DNA of 43,248 nt. Source: CALOBA01 sp942491465. Its GTDB lineage: Bacteria; Pseudomonadota; Gammaproteobacteria; Chromatiales; Chromatiaceae. The notes below the pieces were generated by a model, which saw only the letters and a program-made list of their open reading frames with translations, did not search any database and had not been told where the DNA came from. Shown here one piece after another: positions 30,856-40,336 of this stretch; within the stretch, counting starts at the first letter, position 1; each line of letters begins with the position of its first letter. The stretch is from the NCBI GenBank assembly GCA_942491465.1, contig CALOBA010000021.1, positions 1 through 43,248 of the forward strand. The letters are read 5' to 3'. The position numbers and the translations under genes were made by a program.

Positions 30856-33800
30856 ATGACCACCATCGAGGCCGGCCCCGCAGCACGCTGGCTGCTCAAG
30901 CTGCAAAAGACGTGCAACGTGGAGTCGGCGGAGCTCCCACCCTTGGTCCTGCTGTTGATCTGCGGCTTTGCCAAGGGCCTGACCTTCGTCTACTTCGAGA
31001 CCACCGCCAACGCGAGCTTCCTGGCCGCCTACGGACCACAGCTGCTGCCCTACGTCTATGTCACCGTGGCCCTGGTGTCGACGCTGATGGGATTCGCCAT
31101 CACCCGTCTGGAGTCCCGGCTGAGCCCGCCGCGCTTCCTGTCGCTGACCGTGCTGTTCTTGTTCGGCTCCATCGTCGCCGCCTACCTGCTGCTGAAGCTG
31201 GTGCCGGCACGCTGGCCGGCATTCGTGCTGATGGTCTGGAAGGACGTGGTCTTCATCATCGTCGAGCTGGCGTTTTGGGCGCTGGCCGGCTACCTGTTCA
31301 ACGTGCGCCAGGGCAAGCGCCTGTTCGGCCTCGCCGGTACCGGCGCGATCGTTGCCGGCATCGTCGGCGGGCTCTGCGCGCCGCTGATCATCGCCCTGCT
31401 CGGCAAGACCCAGCTGCTGGTGGTGGCGGCCGCCGGCGCGCTGGTCATGCTGGTCACGTTGCGCCTGATCACGCGGCGCTTCCCGACCCGGTTCATGGTC
31501 GACGAGGATGAGCACCCGGATGCCGATTGGAGCCTGCGCGCCCTGGCCGGGCGGCCCTATGTGGTGCTGTTGGCCGCGTTCTCGGTGCTGTCGTTCTTCT
31601 GCTACTACACCGTCGACCTCGCCTTTTACGGCGAGGTGGAGCGTCGCTGGCAGGACCCCGCGGCGCTGGCGAGCTTCTTCGGCATCTTCTACGCCGCCCT
31701 GAATACGGTCATGCTGCTGACCAGCAGCTTCGTGGTCGGTCGGCTGATCCTGCGCTTCGGCCTGCCCATCGCGCTGCTGCTGGTGCCGTTCCTGGAGATC
31801 GGCGGCACCCTGACCGCCGTGGTCGCGATGGTCTACGCCGGCGGCGCCATGCTCGCGATCATGATCGTCGTCAAGCTGCTCGACGAGGTCACCCGCGCGA
31901 CCTTCGAGGGTACCGGCTACCGGGTGCTCTACCAAGCCATGCCCAGTGGCGTGCGCCTGCGCGTGCAGACGATTCGCGAATCCATCGTCGAGCCGATCGC
32001 CGTCGGCGTCTCCGGCCTGATCTTCCTGGCCGCCACCGAGATCATCGGCCTCGACAGCCGCGAGTTGCTGCTCTCGCTGCTGGTGGTGGTGCCGCTGTGG
32101 ATCGGCGTCGCGGTACTGCTGCGGCGCCACTACACCACCGAGCTCGGCAAGACCCTGGCAGAGCGCAACCTCGACCGCGGGGACCTGGACCTGGAGGACA
32201 AGTCCACCCGCAGCGCGCTGGAAAAGGCGCTCGCCGGCCACCCCCACGAGGCCCTCTACGCGATCGACCTGCTCGCGGAGATCCCCGACCAGGAGCTGCC
32301 GCCTTACCTTGGCATCGCCATGGAAAACGCCAGTGCGAAGGTCCGTGCCGCGGCGCTGCGCCAGGCCGCCGAACACGATGTCAGTACCCTGGCCGAGCGG
32401 GCGGAGCGGCATGCGGTCACGGACCCGGAGCCCTCGGTCCGTGGCGCCGCGCTGGAGGTCTTGGGCATCCTCGGCCCGGGCCGAGCCGAGGCATTGGCGC
32501 CGAGGCACATCGACGCCCCCGAGCCCGAGATCCGCGCCGGCGCCCTGGCGGGCATGCTCAAGACCAGCCCCCGCTGCGCCGCCGAGGCGCGGCAGCGACT
32601 GGCGCGGTTGGCGGGCGCCGATGATCCATCGCAGCGCCTGTTCGCGGCGGCCGTGATGGCGACGGCGGCAGTCCGCACCACCACCGCCCTGCTCAAGCCG
32701 TTGCTGGCCGATCCCGATCTGGAGGTACGCCGCACGGCACTGCGCGCCGCCACCACGCTCCGCGATCCGAGCCTGCTGCCGGCGCTGATGAAGGGGCTCT
32801 GCGATCCGCAGACCTACGACGACAGCCAGAGCGCCCTGATCGCCTACCGCAAGACCGCCGTGCCCATCCTTGAGCGGACGTTGACCGAGCTCTACGCGAG
32901 CCCCGTCGATCGTGGCGCCGCGCTGTTGCGCCACGGCGCGCTGCTGCGCATTGCCAGCCGCATCGGCGCACCGGCAGTGAGCTTGATCTATCCCTACCTG
33001 GATCTGTACGGCGCCGACCGGCGGGGCCAGATCATCGCCGCCCTCGCCTACTGCAAACACAGCGCGCGGGGCGCCGAGCGCGATCGGCTGTTCCGCCAGA
33101 TCCTGCTCGAGGCCAACGCCATCGCCTGGTCCCGGGCCGCGCTCGATGACCTCTCCGCTCCGATCGCGCAGATGCAGACAGGCGGCGAAACGGCGGCAAC
33201 AGCGGATGACGCGGCCCGCAGCGTACTCAAACCCGTGCTGCAGGCCATCGAGACCGACATCGCCGTCCACCGCAGCAACCTGATCCTGCTGCTCGCGCCC
33301 CTGGTGGAGCGTGAGCGCATCATCTCCACCCACCAGCGCTTCCATTCCAGCTCCACCGACCTCCAGGCCGCCGCACTGGAGCTGCTGGAGAATCTGCTGC
33401 CCACCGAACTCAAGATCGTCGTCATGCCGGTGCTCGACAACAGTGGCGAGATCCCGCCACCACCCAGCCAGCGCCTGCTGCGCCAGCCGCTGTCGGCACC
33501 GCAGCGCCTGGCGGCCCTGGCGCCCGGATCCTTGTTCTCCTCCCCATGGACCCGGGCCGTGGTCTTGTTCACCATGGGCCGGCTGCGACGGCCTGAAGCC
33601 AAGCCTCTGGTCTGGGAGGCGGTCCTGGACCGCGCACCGATCGTCCGCGAGGCCGCACTCTGGTGCGCGGCCCGCATCGGCCTGTCCGACGAGGCGCTGC
33701 ATGCGCTGACCGTCCCGCTGCGCGACGAGCAGAACCCGGCGCTGCGCAAGCTCATCGACACCCTGCTGAATGGCCACACCCCGGAGAGCCAAGCCATGTA

Positions 33801-34233
33801 CTTGACCATCGAGAAGGTGCTGATGCTGAAATCCGTGGAGATCTTCTCCGGCATCGGCGAGCAGCAGCTCATTGAGCTGGCCACCCTGATCGAGGAACGA
33901 CGCTTCGCCCCGGGGCAGAGCATCTTTCACAAGGACGAGGAAGGCGACAGCATGTACGTCATCGTACGGGGGCGTGTACGCATCCACATCGGCGACGTGG
34001 AGCTTCGGGTCATGGAACAAGGCGAGGTGTTCGGCGAGATGGCGGTGTTGGACCCGGAGCCGCGCTCGGCCAGCGTGACCGCCCTCGACGAGACGCAAAC
34101 CTTCCGCATCACCGGATCGAGCATCAGCCGGCTGATGGAGCAGCACCCTCCGGTCGCCCGCGCCATCATCCGCGTCCTCTGCCGCCGTCAGCGCGCCAAC
34201 GAGGCACGGCGGTTCAACCCGAAGCCGGCATAG
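30856..34233 (+). CDS. NTT-like transporter with HEAT repeats and cNMP-binding domain
   Basis: A 1,125-residue protein with three parts. Residues 1 to about 430 form roughly twelve membrane segments of the nucleotide transporter (ATP:ADP carrier, Npt-like) type, with FAKGLTFVYFETTANASFLAAYG near the start and LLDEVTRATFEGTGYRVLYQAMP. A soluble stretch from about 440 to 970 has HEAT-like alpha repeats (SAKVRAAALRQAAEH, EPEIRAGALAGMLK, DLEVRRTALRAATTL). The end (about 985-1110) is a cyclic-nucleotide-binding domain (FAPGQSIFHKDEEGDSMYVIVRGRVRI, GEVFGEMAVLDPEPRSASV). The domain order is known for a group of free-living bacterial NTT-like proteins whose substrate is unclear. It follows the Kef gene by 24 bases and is probably cotranscribed, which suggests an ion- or energy-stress role. 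Confidence 0.85.
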   Translation: MTTIEAGPAARWLLKLQKTCNVESAELPPLVLLLICGFAKGLTFVYFETTANASFLAAYGPQLLPYVYVTVALVSTLMGFAITRLESRLSPPRFLSLTVLFLFGSIVAAYLLLKLVPARWPAFVLMVWKDVVFIIVELAFWALAGYLFNVRQGKRLFGLAGTGAIVAGIVGGLCAPLIIALLGKTQLLVVAAAGALVMLVTLRLITRRFPTRFMVDEDEHPDADWSLRALAGRPYVVLLAAFSVLSFFCYYTVDLAFYGEVERRWQDPAALASFFGIFYAALNTVMLLTSSFVVGRLILRFGLPIALLLVPFLEIGGTLTAVVAMVYAGGAMLAIMIVVKLLDEVTRATFEGTGYRVLYQAMPSGVRLRVQTIRESIVEPIAVGVSGLIFLAATEIIGLDSRELLLSLLVVVPLWIGVAVLLRRHYTTELGKTLAERNLDRGDLDLEDKSTRSALEKALAGHPHEALYAIDLLAEIPDQELPPYLGIAMENASAKVRAAALRQAAEHDVSTLAERAERHAVTDPEPSVRGAALEVLGILGPGRAEALAPRHIDAPEPEIRAGALAGMLKTSPRCAAEARQRLARLAGADDPSQRLFAAAVMATAAVRTTTALLKPLLADPDLEVRRTALRAATTLRDPSLLPALMKGLCDPQTYDDSQSALIAYRKTAVPILERTLTELYASPVDRGAALLRHGALLRIASRIGAPAVSLIYPYLDLYGADRRGQIIAALAYCKHSARGAERDRLFRQILLEANAIAWSRAALDDLSAPIAQMQTGGETAATADDAARSVLKPVLQAIETDIAVHRSNLILLLAPLVERERIISTHQRFHSSSTDLQAAALELLENLLPTELKIVVMPVLDNSGEIPPPPSQRLLRQPLSAPQRLAALAPGSLFSSPWTRAVVLFTMGRLRRPEAKPLVWEAVLDRAPIVREAALWCAARIGLSDEALHALTVPLRDEQNPALRKLIDTLLNGHTPESQAMYLTIEKVLMLKSVEIFSGIGEQQLIELATLIEERRFAPGQSIFHKDEEGDSMYVIVRGRVRIHIGDVELRVMEQGEVFGEMAVLDPEPRSASVTALDETQTFRITGSSISRLMEQHPPVARAIIRVLCRRQRANEARRFNPKPA

Positions 34234-34295
34234 ATGCCGGAGACGACTGCTTCGTCGACTACACTTGGCCGATCAAAGACGACGAGCCCTAGCCC

Positions 34296-34469
34296 ATGAC
34301 GACCGACGATCTCCCGAGCATTACCCGGCTCTATCAGGCCTGCGAGCCGCTGCAAGCGCTGCACCCGGATGACCCACGCTGGGTGGTGGTCTTCTGCGAT
34401 CGGATGCCCGTGCGATGCAGATACCTGAAGCGACACAAGCGCGGGCGCTGCTCACCGATTTCGACCTAG
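34296..34469 (+). pseudogene. Fragment resembling the N-terminus of a larger ATPase
   Basis: A 57-codon frame begins TTDDLPSITRLYQACEPLQALHPDDPRW. I recall this as similar to the opening of P-loop ATPase genes in which a nucleotide-binding motif follows some 50 residues later, but here the frame continues for only about 30 unrelated-looking residues to a TAG. No P-loop is present. It may be a truncated or frameshifted gene start. The identification is from memory of related openings and is weak. Confidence 0.3.
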
Positions 34470-34518
34470 GGTGCGACTAGCCGCAGCGCAGTCGGCGGCA
34501 ACTCGGCGTTGGATGTCG

Positions 34519-35670
34519 CTACTTGACCGACCCCGCCAACAACCCCCGTACCAGATAGCGCTGCATCAAGAAGAACACCAACAGCGGCAGGGCAATGGAG
34601 ACAAAGGCGGCCGTGGCCAGGATCTCCCAGTTGCCGCCGCGGGTGCCCATCAGTTCGACGATCTGGTTGGTCATCACCGTGGTCTCGCCGGTGGCGTCGA
34701 TCAGGAACACCCGGGCGATGAGCAGGTCGTTCCAGGTCCACAGGAACTGGAAGATCGCAAAGGAGGCCAGCGCCGGATAGGACAGCGGCAAGACGATGCG
34801 GGTGAAGATCTGGAATTCCGTGGCGCCGTCAACGCGGGCATTCTCGATGATATCCCGCGGCAGCCCGGCCATGTAGTTGCGCAGCAGATAGATCGCCAAC
34901 GGCATGCCGAAGGCGGTGTGCGCGAGCCAGGTGCCCAGATAGCCCTTGCCGATGCCCATGGCCAGATGCAGCTTGAGCAGCGGGATCAGCGCCAGATGCA
35001 GCGGCACCACCAGCAGGCCGACCACCGCCGCGAGCAACAGCGCCCGGCCGGGAAACGCCATCCAGGCCAGCGCATAGGCGGCGAAGGCGGCGATGACGAT
35101 GGGAATGATGGTCGCCGGGATGGTCACCGTCAGCGTATTGAAGAAGGCCCGGCTCATGCCCTCGGCGTTGCTCGGGTCGCGCAGCATCCGCTCGTAGTTG
35201 GCGGTGGTGAAGCGCGGTGGCGTGGCGGCGGTCACGAAGATGCGCTGGCCGTGGCCGGTCATCCGCGCCGCCGGCCCCCACCAACGATAGCGCCCGTCCG
35301 CGGCGACCGTCATCGTCTCGCCGCCGCCGAGATCGGCGACCTCCCCCGGCGCATAGACACCGATGGCCCGCGATGAGGTCCCCCAAGCGCGGACCTCGGC
35401 GCCATCCCCCGGGGCGAACAGCCGCCCCGCGACGAGCCGGCGCCCGTCGCGCTCGACGCCATGCTCCTCGGGGTCTGCGGCCCGCTTGATGAGGTTCTGC
35501 TCCACCGGTCCAAGCGCCTGCCACCAACCGCTGGTGGCGATCTGGTCGCCGCTGCGGAACGACGAGACCAACAGCCCGACGGTCGGGAACAGCCACAGCA
35601 ACACCAGCAGCAGCACCGACAGGTGGACCGCCCAGTTCAAAGGCGCCCTTGTTCCAGCGAGCAGGTGCAT
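34519..35670 (-). CDS. Sugar ABC transporter permease (MalG/AglG-type)
   Basis: A 383-residue inner-membrane permease of the CUT1 carbohydrate class. It has about six membrane segments and the EAA-type loop ENARVDGATEFQIFTRIVLPLSYPAL, which contacts an ATPase. The first periplasmic loop is long (about 55-165), as in AglG-type alpha-glucoside permeases of similar length. It follows the MalF-type gene after four bases, in the order binding protein, MalF-type, MalG-type. No ATPase gene follows within the window; a shared MsmX/MalK-like ATPase elsewhere is one explanation. Confidence 0.9.
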   Translation of the reverse strand: MHLLAGTRAPLNWAVHLSVLLLVLLWLFPTVGLLVSSFRSGDQIATSGWWQALGPVEQNLIKRAADPEEHGVERDGRRLVAGRLFAPGDGAEVRAWGTSSRAIGVYAPGEVADLGGGETMTVAADGRYRWWGPAARMTGHGQRIFVTAATPPRFTTANYERMLRDPSNAEGMSRAFFNTLTVTIPATIIPIVIAAFAAYALAWMAFPGRALLLAAVVGLLVVPLHLALIPLLKLHLAMGIGKGYLGTWLAHTAFGMPLAIYLLRNYMAGLPRDIIENARVDGATEFQIFTRIVLPLSYPALASFAIFQFLWTWNDLLIARVFLIDATGETTVMTNQIVELMGTRGGNWEILATAAFVSIALPLLVFFLMQRYLVRGLLAGSVK

Positions 35671-35674
35671 GGTC

Positions 35675-36898
35675 TCAGTCCATCTCCTTGCGGGCGCTGA
35701 CGACGTTCCAGACCAGGATCGGCAGCACCAGCAGCATCAAGACCATGGCGCCGGCCGAGCCGACGCCCCAGTCGTTGGCGCGGAACAGCTTGTCGTACAT
35801 ATAGTTGGCCAAGACCTGCGTCTGCCACTGGCCGTTGGTCATGACAAAGACGACATCGAAGACCTTGAGCACGGTCAGCGTGATGGTGGTCCAGACGACG
35901 ACGATGCTGCCCATGATCTGCGGCACCTTGATGCGGAAGAAGACCTGCAGCGGGTTGGCGCCGTCGACGATGGCCGCTTCGATGGTCTCCTCGGGGATAC
36001 CGCGCAGGGCCGCGGACAGGATGACCATGGCAAAGCCGGTCTGGATCCAGATCAGCACCGCCATCAGGAAGAAACTGTTCCAGAACGGCAGCGTCAGCCA
36101 GCGCTGCGGTTGGCCATAGGGGATCTCTGCGGTCAACACGCCGAGTAGGTTCAACAGGGCCAGCCCCCCGAGGCACAGGCCAAGGCCCGAGAGCGCCAGC
36201 CGCCCCGGCAGCGAGGCGGCAGACCACCCGGCAACCATCGGCCGCAGCACGACCCAAGCGGCGTAGCAGGCGATGGCGGCAACACCGAGCAGCACCACCG
36301 CAGGCAGCAGCCGCAGCAGCAGAAACGACCCGATGCCGCCGTCAAACTGCATCCAGAGCGCATTGAGCACGCCGATCTGCGGCTGGCCTGCGGGGCGCGC
36401 GTCGTAGATCAGCTTGAAGATCACCGACGCACCGACGAACGAGATCGCCATCGGCATGAAGATCAGCGACTTGGCGACACTGCCCCAGCCAATCCGATCG
36501 GTCAGCTGCGCCGCCAGCAGCCCGAACGCGGTGGACATGGCCGGCACCACGATCAGCCACAGCAGGTTGTTTCGCATCGCCTCCCAGAACTTCGGCTCGC
36601 CGAGCATCTGCCGGTAGTTGGCGAGCCCGACGAAGGCGCCGTCGAGCGTGCGGTCGGTCAGCGACAGGCGCAGGGTCTCGAACACCGGATAGGCCAGATA
36701 GAGCCCGAGCACCAGCAGCGCCGGGAACAGAAACAGCCAGGGGCGCAGGAGATTGGCCCGATTGATATTGCGCCCGGCATCCCCGCCCCGCGGCGGAAAG
36801 ATGACCTTATCCAAGACCACGTTGGCCAGATAGAAGTAGGCCAGACAGCCGCCGACGCCGACGGCGATGGTCAGCAGACCTTGCAGTGCCGGATGCAT
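35675..36898 (-). CDS. Sugar ABC transporter permease (MalF/AglF-type)
   Basis: A 407-residue inner-membrane permease. It has about eight hydrophobic segments, the block RPWLFLFPALLVLGLYLAYPVFETLRLSL and the EAA loop EETIEAAIVDGANPLQVFFRIKVPQIMGS. The central loop (about 170-265) contains extra hydrophobic segments, making it longer than usual AglF proteins. The ATG at 36898 has GGGAGGA upstream. It lies 49 bases after the binding-protein gene. Together with its neighbours it is likely to import an alpha-glucoside, disaccharide or glycosyl-glycerol type solute; the substrate is inferred. Confidence 0.9.
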   Translation of the reverse strand: MHPALQGLLTIAVGVGGCLAYFYLANVVLDKVIFPPRGGDAGRNINRANLLRPWLFLFPALLVLGLYLAYPVFETLRLSLTDRTLDGAFVGLANYRQMLGEPKFWEAMRNNLLWLIVVPAMSTAFGLLAAQLTDRIGWGSVAKSLIFMPMAISFVGASVIFKLIYDARPAGQPQIGVLNALWMQFDGGIGSFLLLRLLPAVVLLGVAAIACYAAWVVLRPMVAGWSAASLPGRLALSGLGLCLGGLALLNLLGVLTAEIPYGQPQRWLTLPFWNSFFLMAVLIWIQTGFAMVILSAALRGIPEETIEAAIVDGANPLQVFFRIKVPQIMGSIVVVWTTITLTVLKVFDVVFVMTNGQWQTQVLANYMYDKLFRANDWGVGSAGAMVLMLLVLPILVWNVVSARKEMD

Positions 36899-36947
36899 CC
36901 GCGCGTTCCTCCCGAAGTCGACCCTGCTGGTTGCGCTGATGGGGGCA

Positions 36948-38216
36948 TCACTTCACCGCCTCCCATGCATGCCGGATCTCGCGCGCCACTTCGGCCGCCG
37001 GCCGACCACCGGCATAGTCGACCATCCCGGTCCAGAAGGCACCGGAGCCGATGGCGCTCGGCATCCGATCCGAGCCGTCGAAGCGGAAGGTTGTCGCATC
37101 GAGCAGGATCTGGTTCATCTTGCGCAGGGTCGGGTCGCTGAACCGGGCGGGATCGACGCCCTTGTGCGGGGTCAGGAAGCCTTCCCGCGCCATCCAGATC
37201 TCGTGCGCCCGTGGGTCCTGCAGGAAGCGGATCAGGTCGTGGGCGCCCTGGCTGGGCCTGGTGATCGCCCACAGCGTGCCGGCGCCGAGCACCGGGCGGC
37301 CCAAGTCCTTGCGCGCATAGGGTGGAAAGTAGAAGACGTCCGCATCCCGGCCGACGACGGCCCAGGTCGGGAAGAAGCTGGGGATGAAGCTGCCCTGGTG
37401 GTGCATGTAACACTGCGGCGGTGCGCTGAACAGGGCCTTTGGGCTGTCGCGAAAGTCGGTGGTGGCCACGGCGGCTACCCCGCCGGAGACAAAGGCGTCG
37501 TTGCGGGCGAAGGCGCCGAAGGCCTCGATGGCGGCGATGATGCGCGGATCATCGAACGGGATCGCGTTGTCGACCCAGCCGTCGTAGACCTCCGGCGGCT
37601 CCAGGCGCAGCAGCAGGTCTTCGACCCAATCGGTCGCCGGCCAGCCGGTCGCGCTGCCGGAACCGAGACCGATGCACCAGGGCGTATAGCCCTCGGCGAC
37701 GATGCGCTCGGACAGGGCGATGAGCGCCTCCATGGTCCGCGGCACCGCGTAGCCGGCATCGGCGAAGTTCTCCGGCGAGTACCAGACCAGCGACTTGACG
37801 TCGACCTTGAAGAAAAAGCCGAACAGGCGCTCGACGCCATGCTCGTCGGGAAAGCTGCCGAGATCCACCCAGGACTCGCCGGCGGCATAATGCGCGCGCA
37901 CCCAGTCAGCGGTGCCCTCGGCCAGCGGTGTCAGGAAGCCCCGTTTCGCCATGCCGGCGGCCAGTCCGGGCTGCGGGAACACCGCCAGGTTCGGCGACGC
38001 GCCCGCCTCCGCATCGACCATGATCTGCTGCTCGAAGGAATCCGAGCCGACGTAGCGCACGTCGTGCCCGGAGGTCTCGGCAAAGGCCGCCAGCACGGCC
38101 TGCACATGCCCCTGGTCTTCGCCGAGCCAGGGGCCCGACACCGTCACCTGCTCGGCCTGGACCGCCCCGAGGGCAAGCATCAGCCCTGCTGACGCCGCGT
38201 TCACCCATCGTTTCAT
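36948..38216 (-). CDS. Sugar ABC transporter substrate-binding protein (AglE-like)
   Basis: A 422-residue periplasmic binding protein of the extracellular solute-binding family 1. A cleavable signal (KRWVNAASAGLMLALGAVQA, about 1-21) precedes VTVSGPWLGEDQGHVQAVLAAF, SDSFEQQIMVDAEAG and NLAVFPQPGLAAGMA, which recall AglE alpha-glucoside binding proteins. No lipobox Cys follows the signal. The ATG at 38216 is preferred over one nine codons upstream because it starts the signal peptide. It is the first gene of the transporter operon, 91 bases after the endonuclease III-like gene on the same strand. Confidence 0.88.
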   Translation of the reverse strand: MKRWVNAASAGLMLALGAVQAEQVTVSGPWLGEDQGHVQAVLAAFAETSGHDVRYVGSDSFEQQIMVDAEAGASPNLAVFPQPGLAAGMAKRGFLTPLAEGTADWVRAHYAAGESWVDLGSFPDEHGVERLFGFFFKVDVKSLVWYSPENFADAGYAVPRTMEALIALSERIVAEGYTPWCIGLGSGSATGWPATDWVEDLLLRLEPPEVYDGWVDNAIPFDDPRIIAAIEAFGAFARNDAFVSGGVAAVATTDFRDSPKALFSAPPQCYMHHQGSFIPSFFPTWAVVGRDADVFYFPPYARKDLGRPVLGAGTLWAITRPSQGAHDLIRFLQDPRAHEIWMAREGFLTPHKGVDPARFSDPTLRKMNQILLDATTFRFDGSDRMPSAIGSGAFWTGMVDYAGGRPAAEVAREIRHAWEAVK

Positions 38217-38307
38217 GCGCGCACACCCCGCTGGATCTCGCACCTATCATACCCCCTCGGCAACGGCGAACCGCATTTCCACGACCCGGTGGGCGGTGGC
38301 ACCCCGC

Positions 38308-39009
38308 TCACCGACATTCACCTAAAGCTGCCGAACAGCGCCCGCGCAGGCAACAGTCGACGCAGGCCGGGCGCCGAGCGCGACAAACGTCCTTGCCGTG
38401 CTCGACGATCAGGGCGTGGTATTGATTGAACAAGGCCGCGTCCGGCCCGAGGGCCTGCTCGAAGGCGGCGCGGATGGCGTCATAGGTCTCGCCGCCGGCG
38501 AGCAGGCCCAGGCGCTCGAAGATGCGTCGGGTGTAGGCGTCGACGACGAACACCGGGCGCTCGAAGGCGTAGAGCAGGATGTCGTCGGCGGTCTCGGGAC
38601 CGACGCCGTTGATGGCCAGCAGGGTCCGGCGCAGCTCGGGGGTGGTCAGCGCCGACCAGCCGTCGAGGCCGCCGGCGGCCTCGAAGGCGGCGCAGAAGGC
38701 CCGCAGCCGACGCGCCTTGACGTTGTAGTAACCCGCCGGGCGGATGGTCTCGGCCAGCTCGGCCTCGGGCAGGTCCAGGATGGCGCGGGCATCAAGGGCG
38801 GCGCGCGCGCGCAGCCGCACGATGGCCCGCTCGACGTTGGTCCAGGCGGTGTTCTGGGTCAGGACGGCACCGATCATGACCTCGAACGGGGTCTCGGCCG
38901 GCCACCATTGCTGCACGCCGTGACTCGCCCGCAGCCGCGCATAGACGTCGTTCAGGTCCGCCGATTGCATATCGAAGCCCCTCGAATCACCGGTTGCAGG
39001 TGTCTTCAT
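38308..39009 (-). CDS. Endonuclease III-like DNA glycosylase (HhH-GPD, 4Fe-4S)
   Basis: A 233-residue base-excision repair enzyme. The helix-hairpin-helix is LLAINGVGPETADDILLYA, the catalytic Asp157 follows in FVVDAYTRRIF, and the 4Fe-4S loop is Cys209-x6-Cys216-x2-Cys219-x5-Cys225. The Lys giving E. coli Nth its lyase activity (GRKT) is replaced by Glu (GPET). This suits the related endonuclease III-domain family, not a classical bifunctional Nth. The ATG at 39009 lies before an in-frame ATG 13 codons in. Longer frames to 39234 overlap the divergent gene and are unlikely. Confidence 0.9.
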   Translation of the reverse strand: MKTPATGDSRGFDMQSADLNDVYARLRASHGVQQWWPAETPFEVMIGAVLTQNTAWTNVERAIVRLRARAALDARAILDLPEAELAETIRPAGYYNVKARRLRAFCAAFEAAGGLDGWSALTTPELRRTLLAINGVGPETADDILLYAFERPVFVVDAYTRRIFERLGLLAGGETYDAIRAAFEQALGPDAALFNQYHALIVEHGKDVCRARRPACVDCCLRGRCSAALGECR

Positions 39010-39169
39010 CGCCGATTCTTCAAGCGCCCCGGCAGACAGGCCCGAGGCGCTGTGGCACCATACCCGGCCCACGCGCCCATGTCTCGACGGCGACGCCGAT
39101 GCGCTCCCATATTCGGCATGGCGGATCCCGAAACGCATGCTCGTTAGAGCAGTTTGCATCAGGACGGCA

Positions 39170-40332
39170 ATGAAGCTCCTGTATATCTCCAACGGCAATA
39201 TCCCGTCGCAATGGGCACATACCGTACAGATCATGAAGATGAGCGAGGCTTATGCCCGGCTCGTGCCGTCGTTCGCGCTGCTGATACCCGGAGATTTCCG
39301 CGACCTGCTGCGCCGCTGGGTCCACGCAGATCAGGAGGTCTTCAAGTGGTATGGCATAGAGCGGCCCTTTACCCTGCGGCGTCTACCCATGGCCTGGCGG
39401 CTGTCGCCGGGGACCTCGCGCGCTCCAATTCCCAGGCGTTCGCGGCGCGGGCGAGCCGGTTCATCCGGCGCAGATGCCCCCGGCTGGTGATCACCCGCTC
39501 GCCGGAGAGCGCGAAGCACGCCACGGAGCTCGGCATCCCGACCATCTTCGAGACCCATGATGGGCCGGGAAACCCAAAGACCATGCGCTACATGGCGCTG
39601 CTCGCCCGGGCCCCCGCCCTGGTCGGCGTGGTCACGACCTCGCCGATCTTGAAGGACGCGTTCTGCACCGCCGGGATCGACCCGGAGCGGATCATCGTCA
39701 GACCGAACGCGGTGGACCTGAGCCGTTTCCGACCGACCGCGAACGAGCGTGCGCAGGTGCGCCGGATGCTGGGGCTGGAAGAGGATGCGCCGCTCGTGCT
39801 GTACACCGGTTCGTTCAAGGAATACAAAGGGATTGGAACCGTTCTGGAGGCGGCCCGCAGGCTGCCGGCGACCCGCTTCCTGCTCATCGGCGGGGATGAC
39901 GAATCGCTTCGCGTCTGGGGCGAGCGTGCGCGGACGCTGACCAATGTCCATCTGATGCCCTTCGTCGCCAACAGCGAGCTGCCCCGCTATATGTTCGCGG
40001 CCGACGTCTGCCTGGTGCCTAATTGTGCAAGCGATCGCACCGCACGTTGGACCTTCTCGCTGAAGCTCTATGAGTATCTCGCCGCGCGACGCCCCGTGGT
40101 CGCCAGCGCCATCCCCTCGCTGGCCGGTATCCTCACCGACGGCAAGGATGCGCTGCTGGTGCCGCCGGACGATGCCGACGCCCTCGCCGGCGCCATCGAA
40201 CACCTGCTGAATCATCCGAGCATCGCTCGCGCACTGGGCGATGCCGGCTACGCGCTGGTCGCCGACAACACCTGGGAGGCGCGCGCGCGGGGCATCCTGT
40301 CGACGCTGGCGCCGGACCTGATCTCCCATTAG
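39170..40332 (+). pseudogene. Glycosyltransferase family 4 gene, frameshifted near 39400
   Basis: The true start is the ATG at 39170 (KLLYISNGNIPSQWAHTVQIMKMSEAYARL), a GT-B opening. This frame holds to about FTLRRLPMAWRL, then similarity continues one frame earlier from about DLARSNSQAFAARASRFIRRRCPRLVITRSPE to the stop at 40332. The C-terminal half is a good GT4 domain (VLYTGSFKEYKGIGTVLEA, KLYEYLAARRPVVAS, ALLVPPDDADALA). A one-base loss near 39395-39415, where a run of four G occurs (39409-39412), would explain it; a sequencing error is possible. If read correctly the enzyme would be about 388 residues. It likely adds a sugar to a surface polysaccharide. Confidence 0.8.
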
Positions 40333-40336
40333 GCGC

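Noticed and set aside
28711..34146. A 1,811-codon open frame on the minus strand opposite the Kef and NTT genes
   Set aside because: It is the antisense of strongly supported genes. Its sequence is Gln/His/Asp/Gly-rich with no domain, a usual shadow of GC-rich coding DNA.
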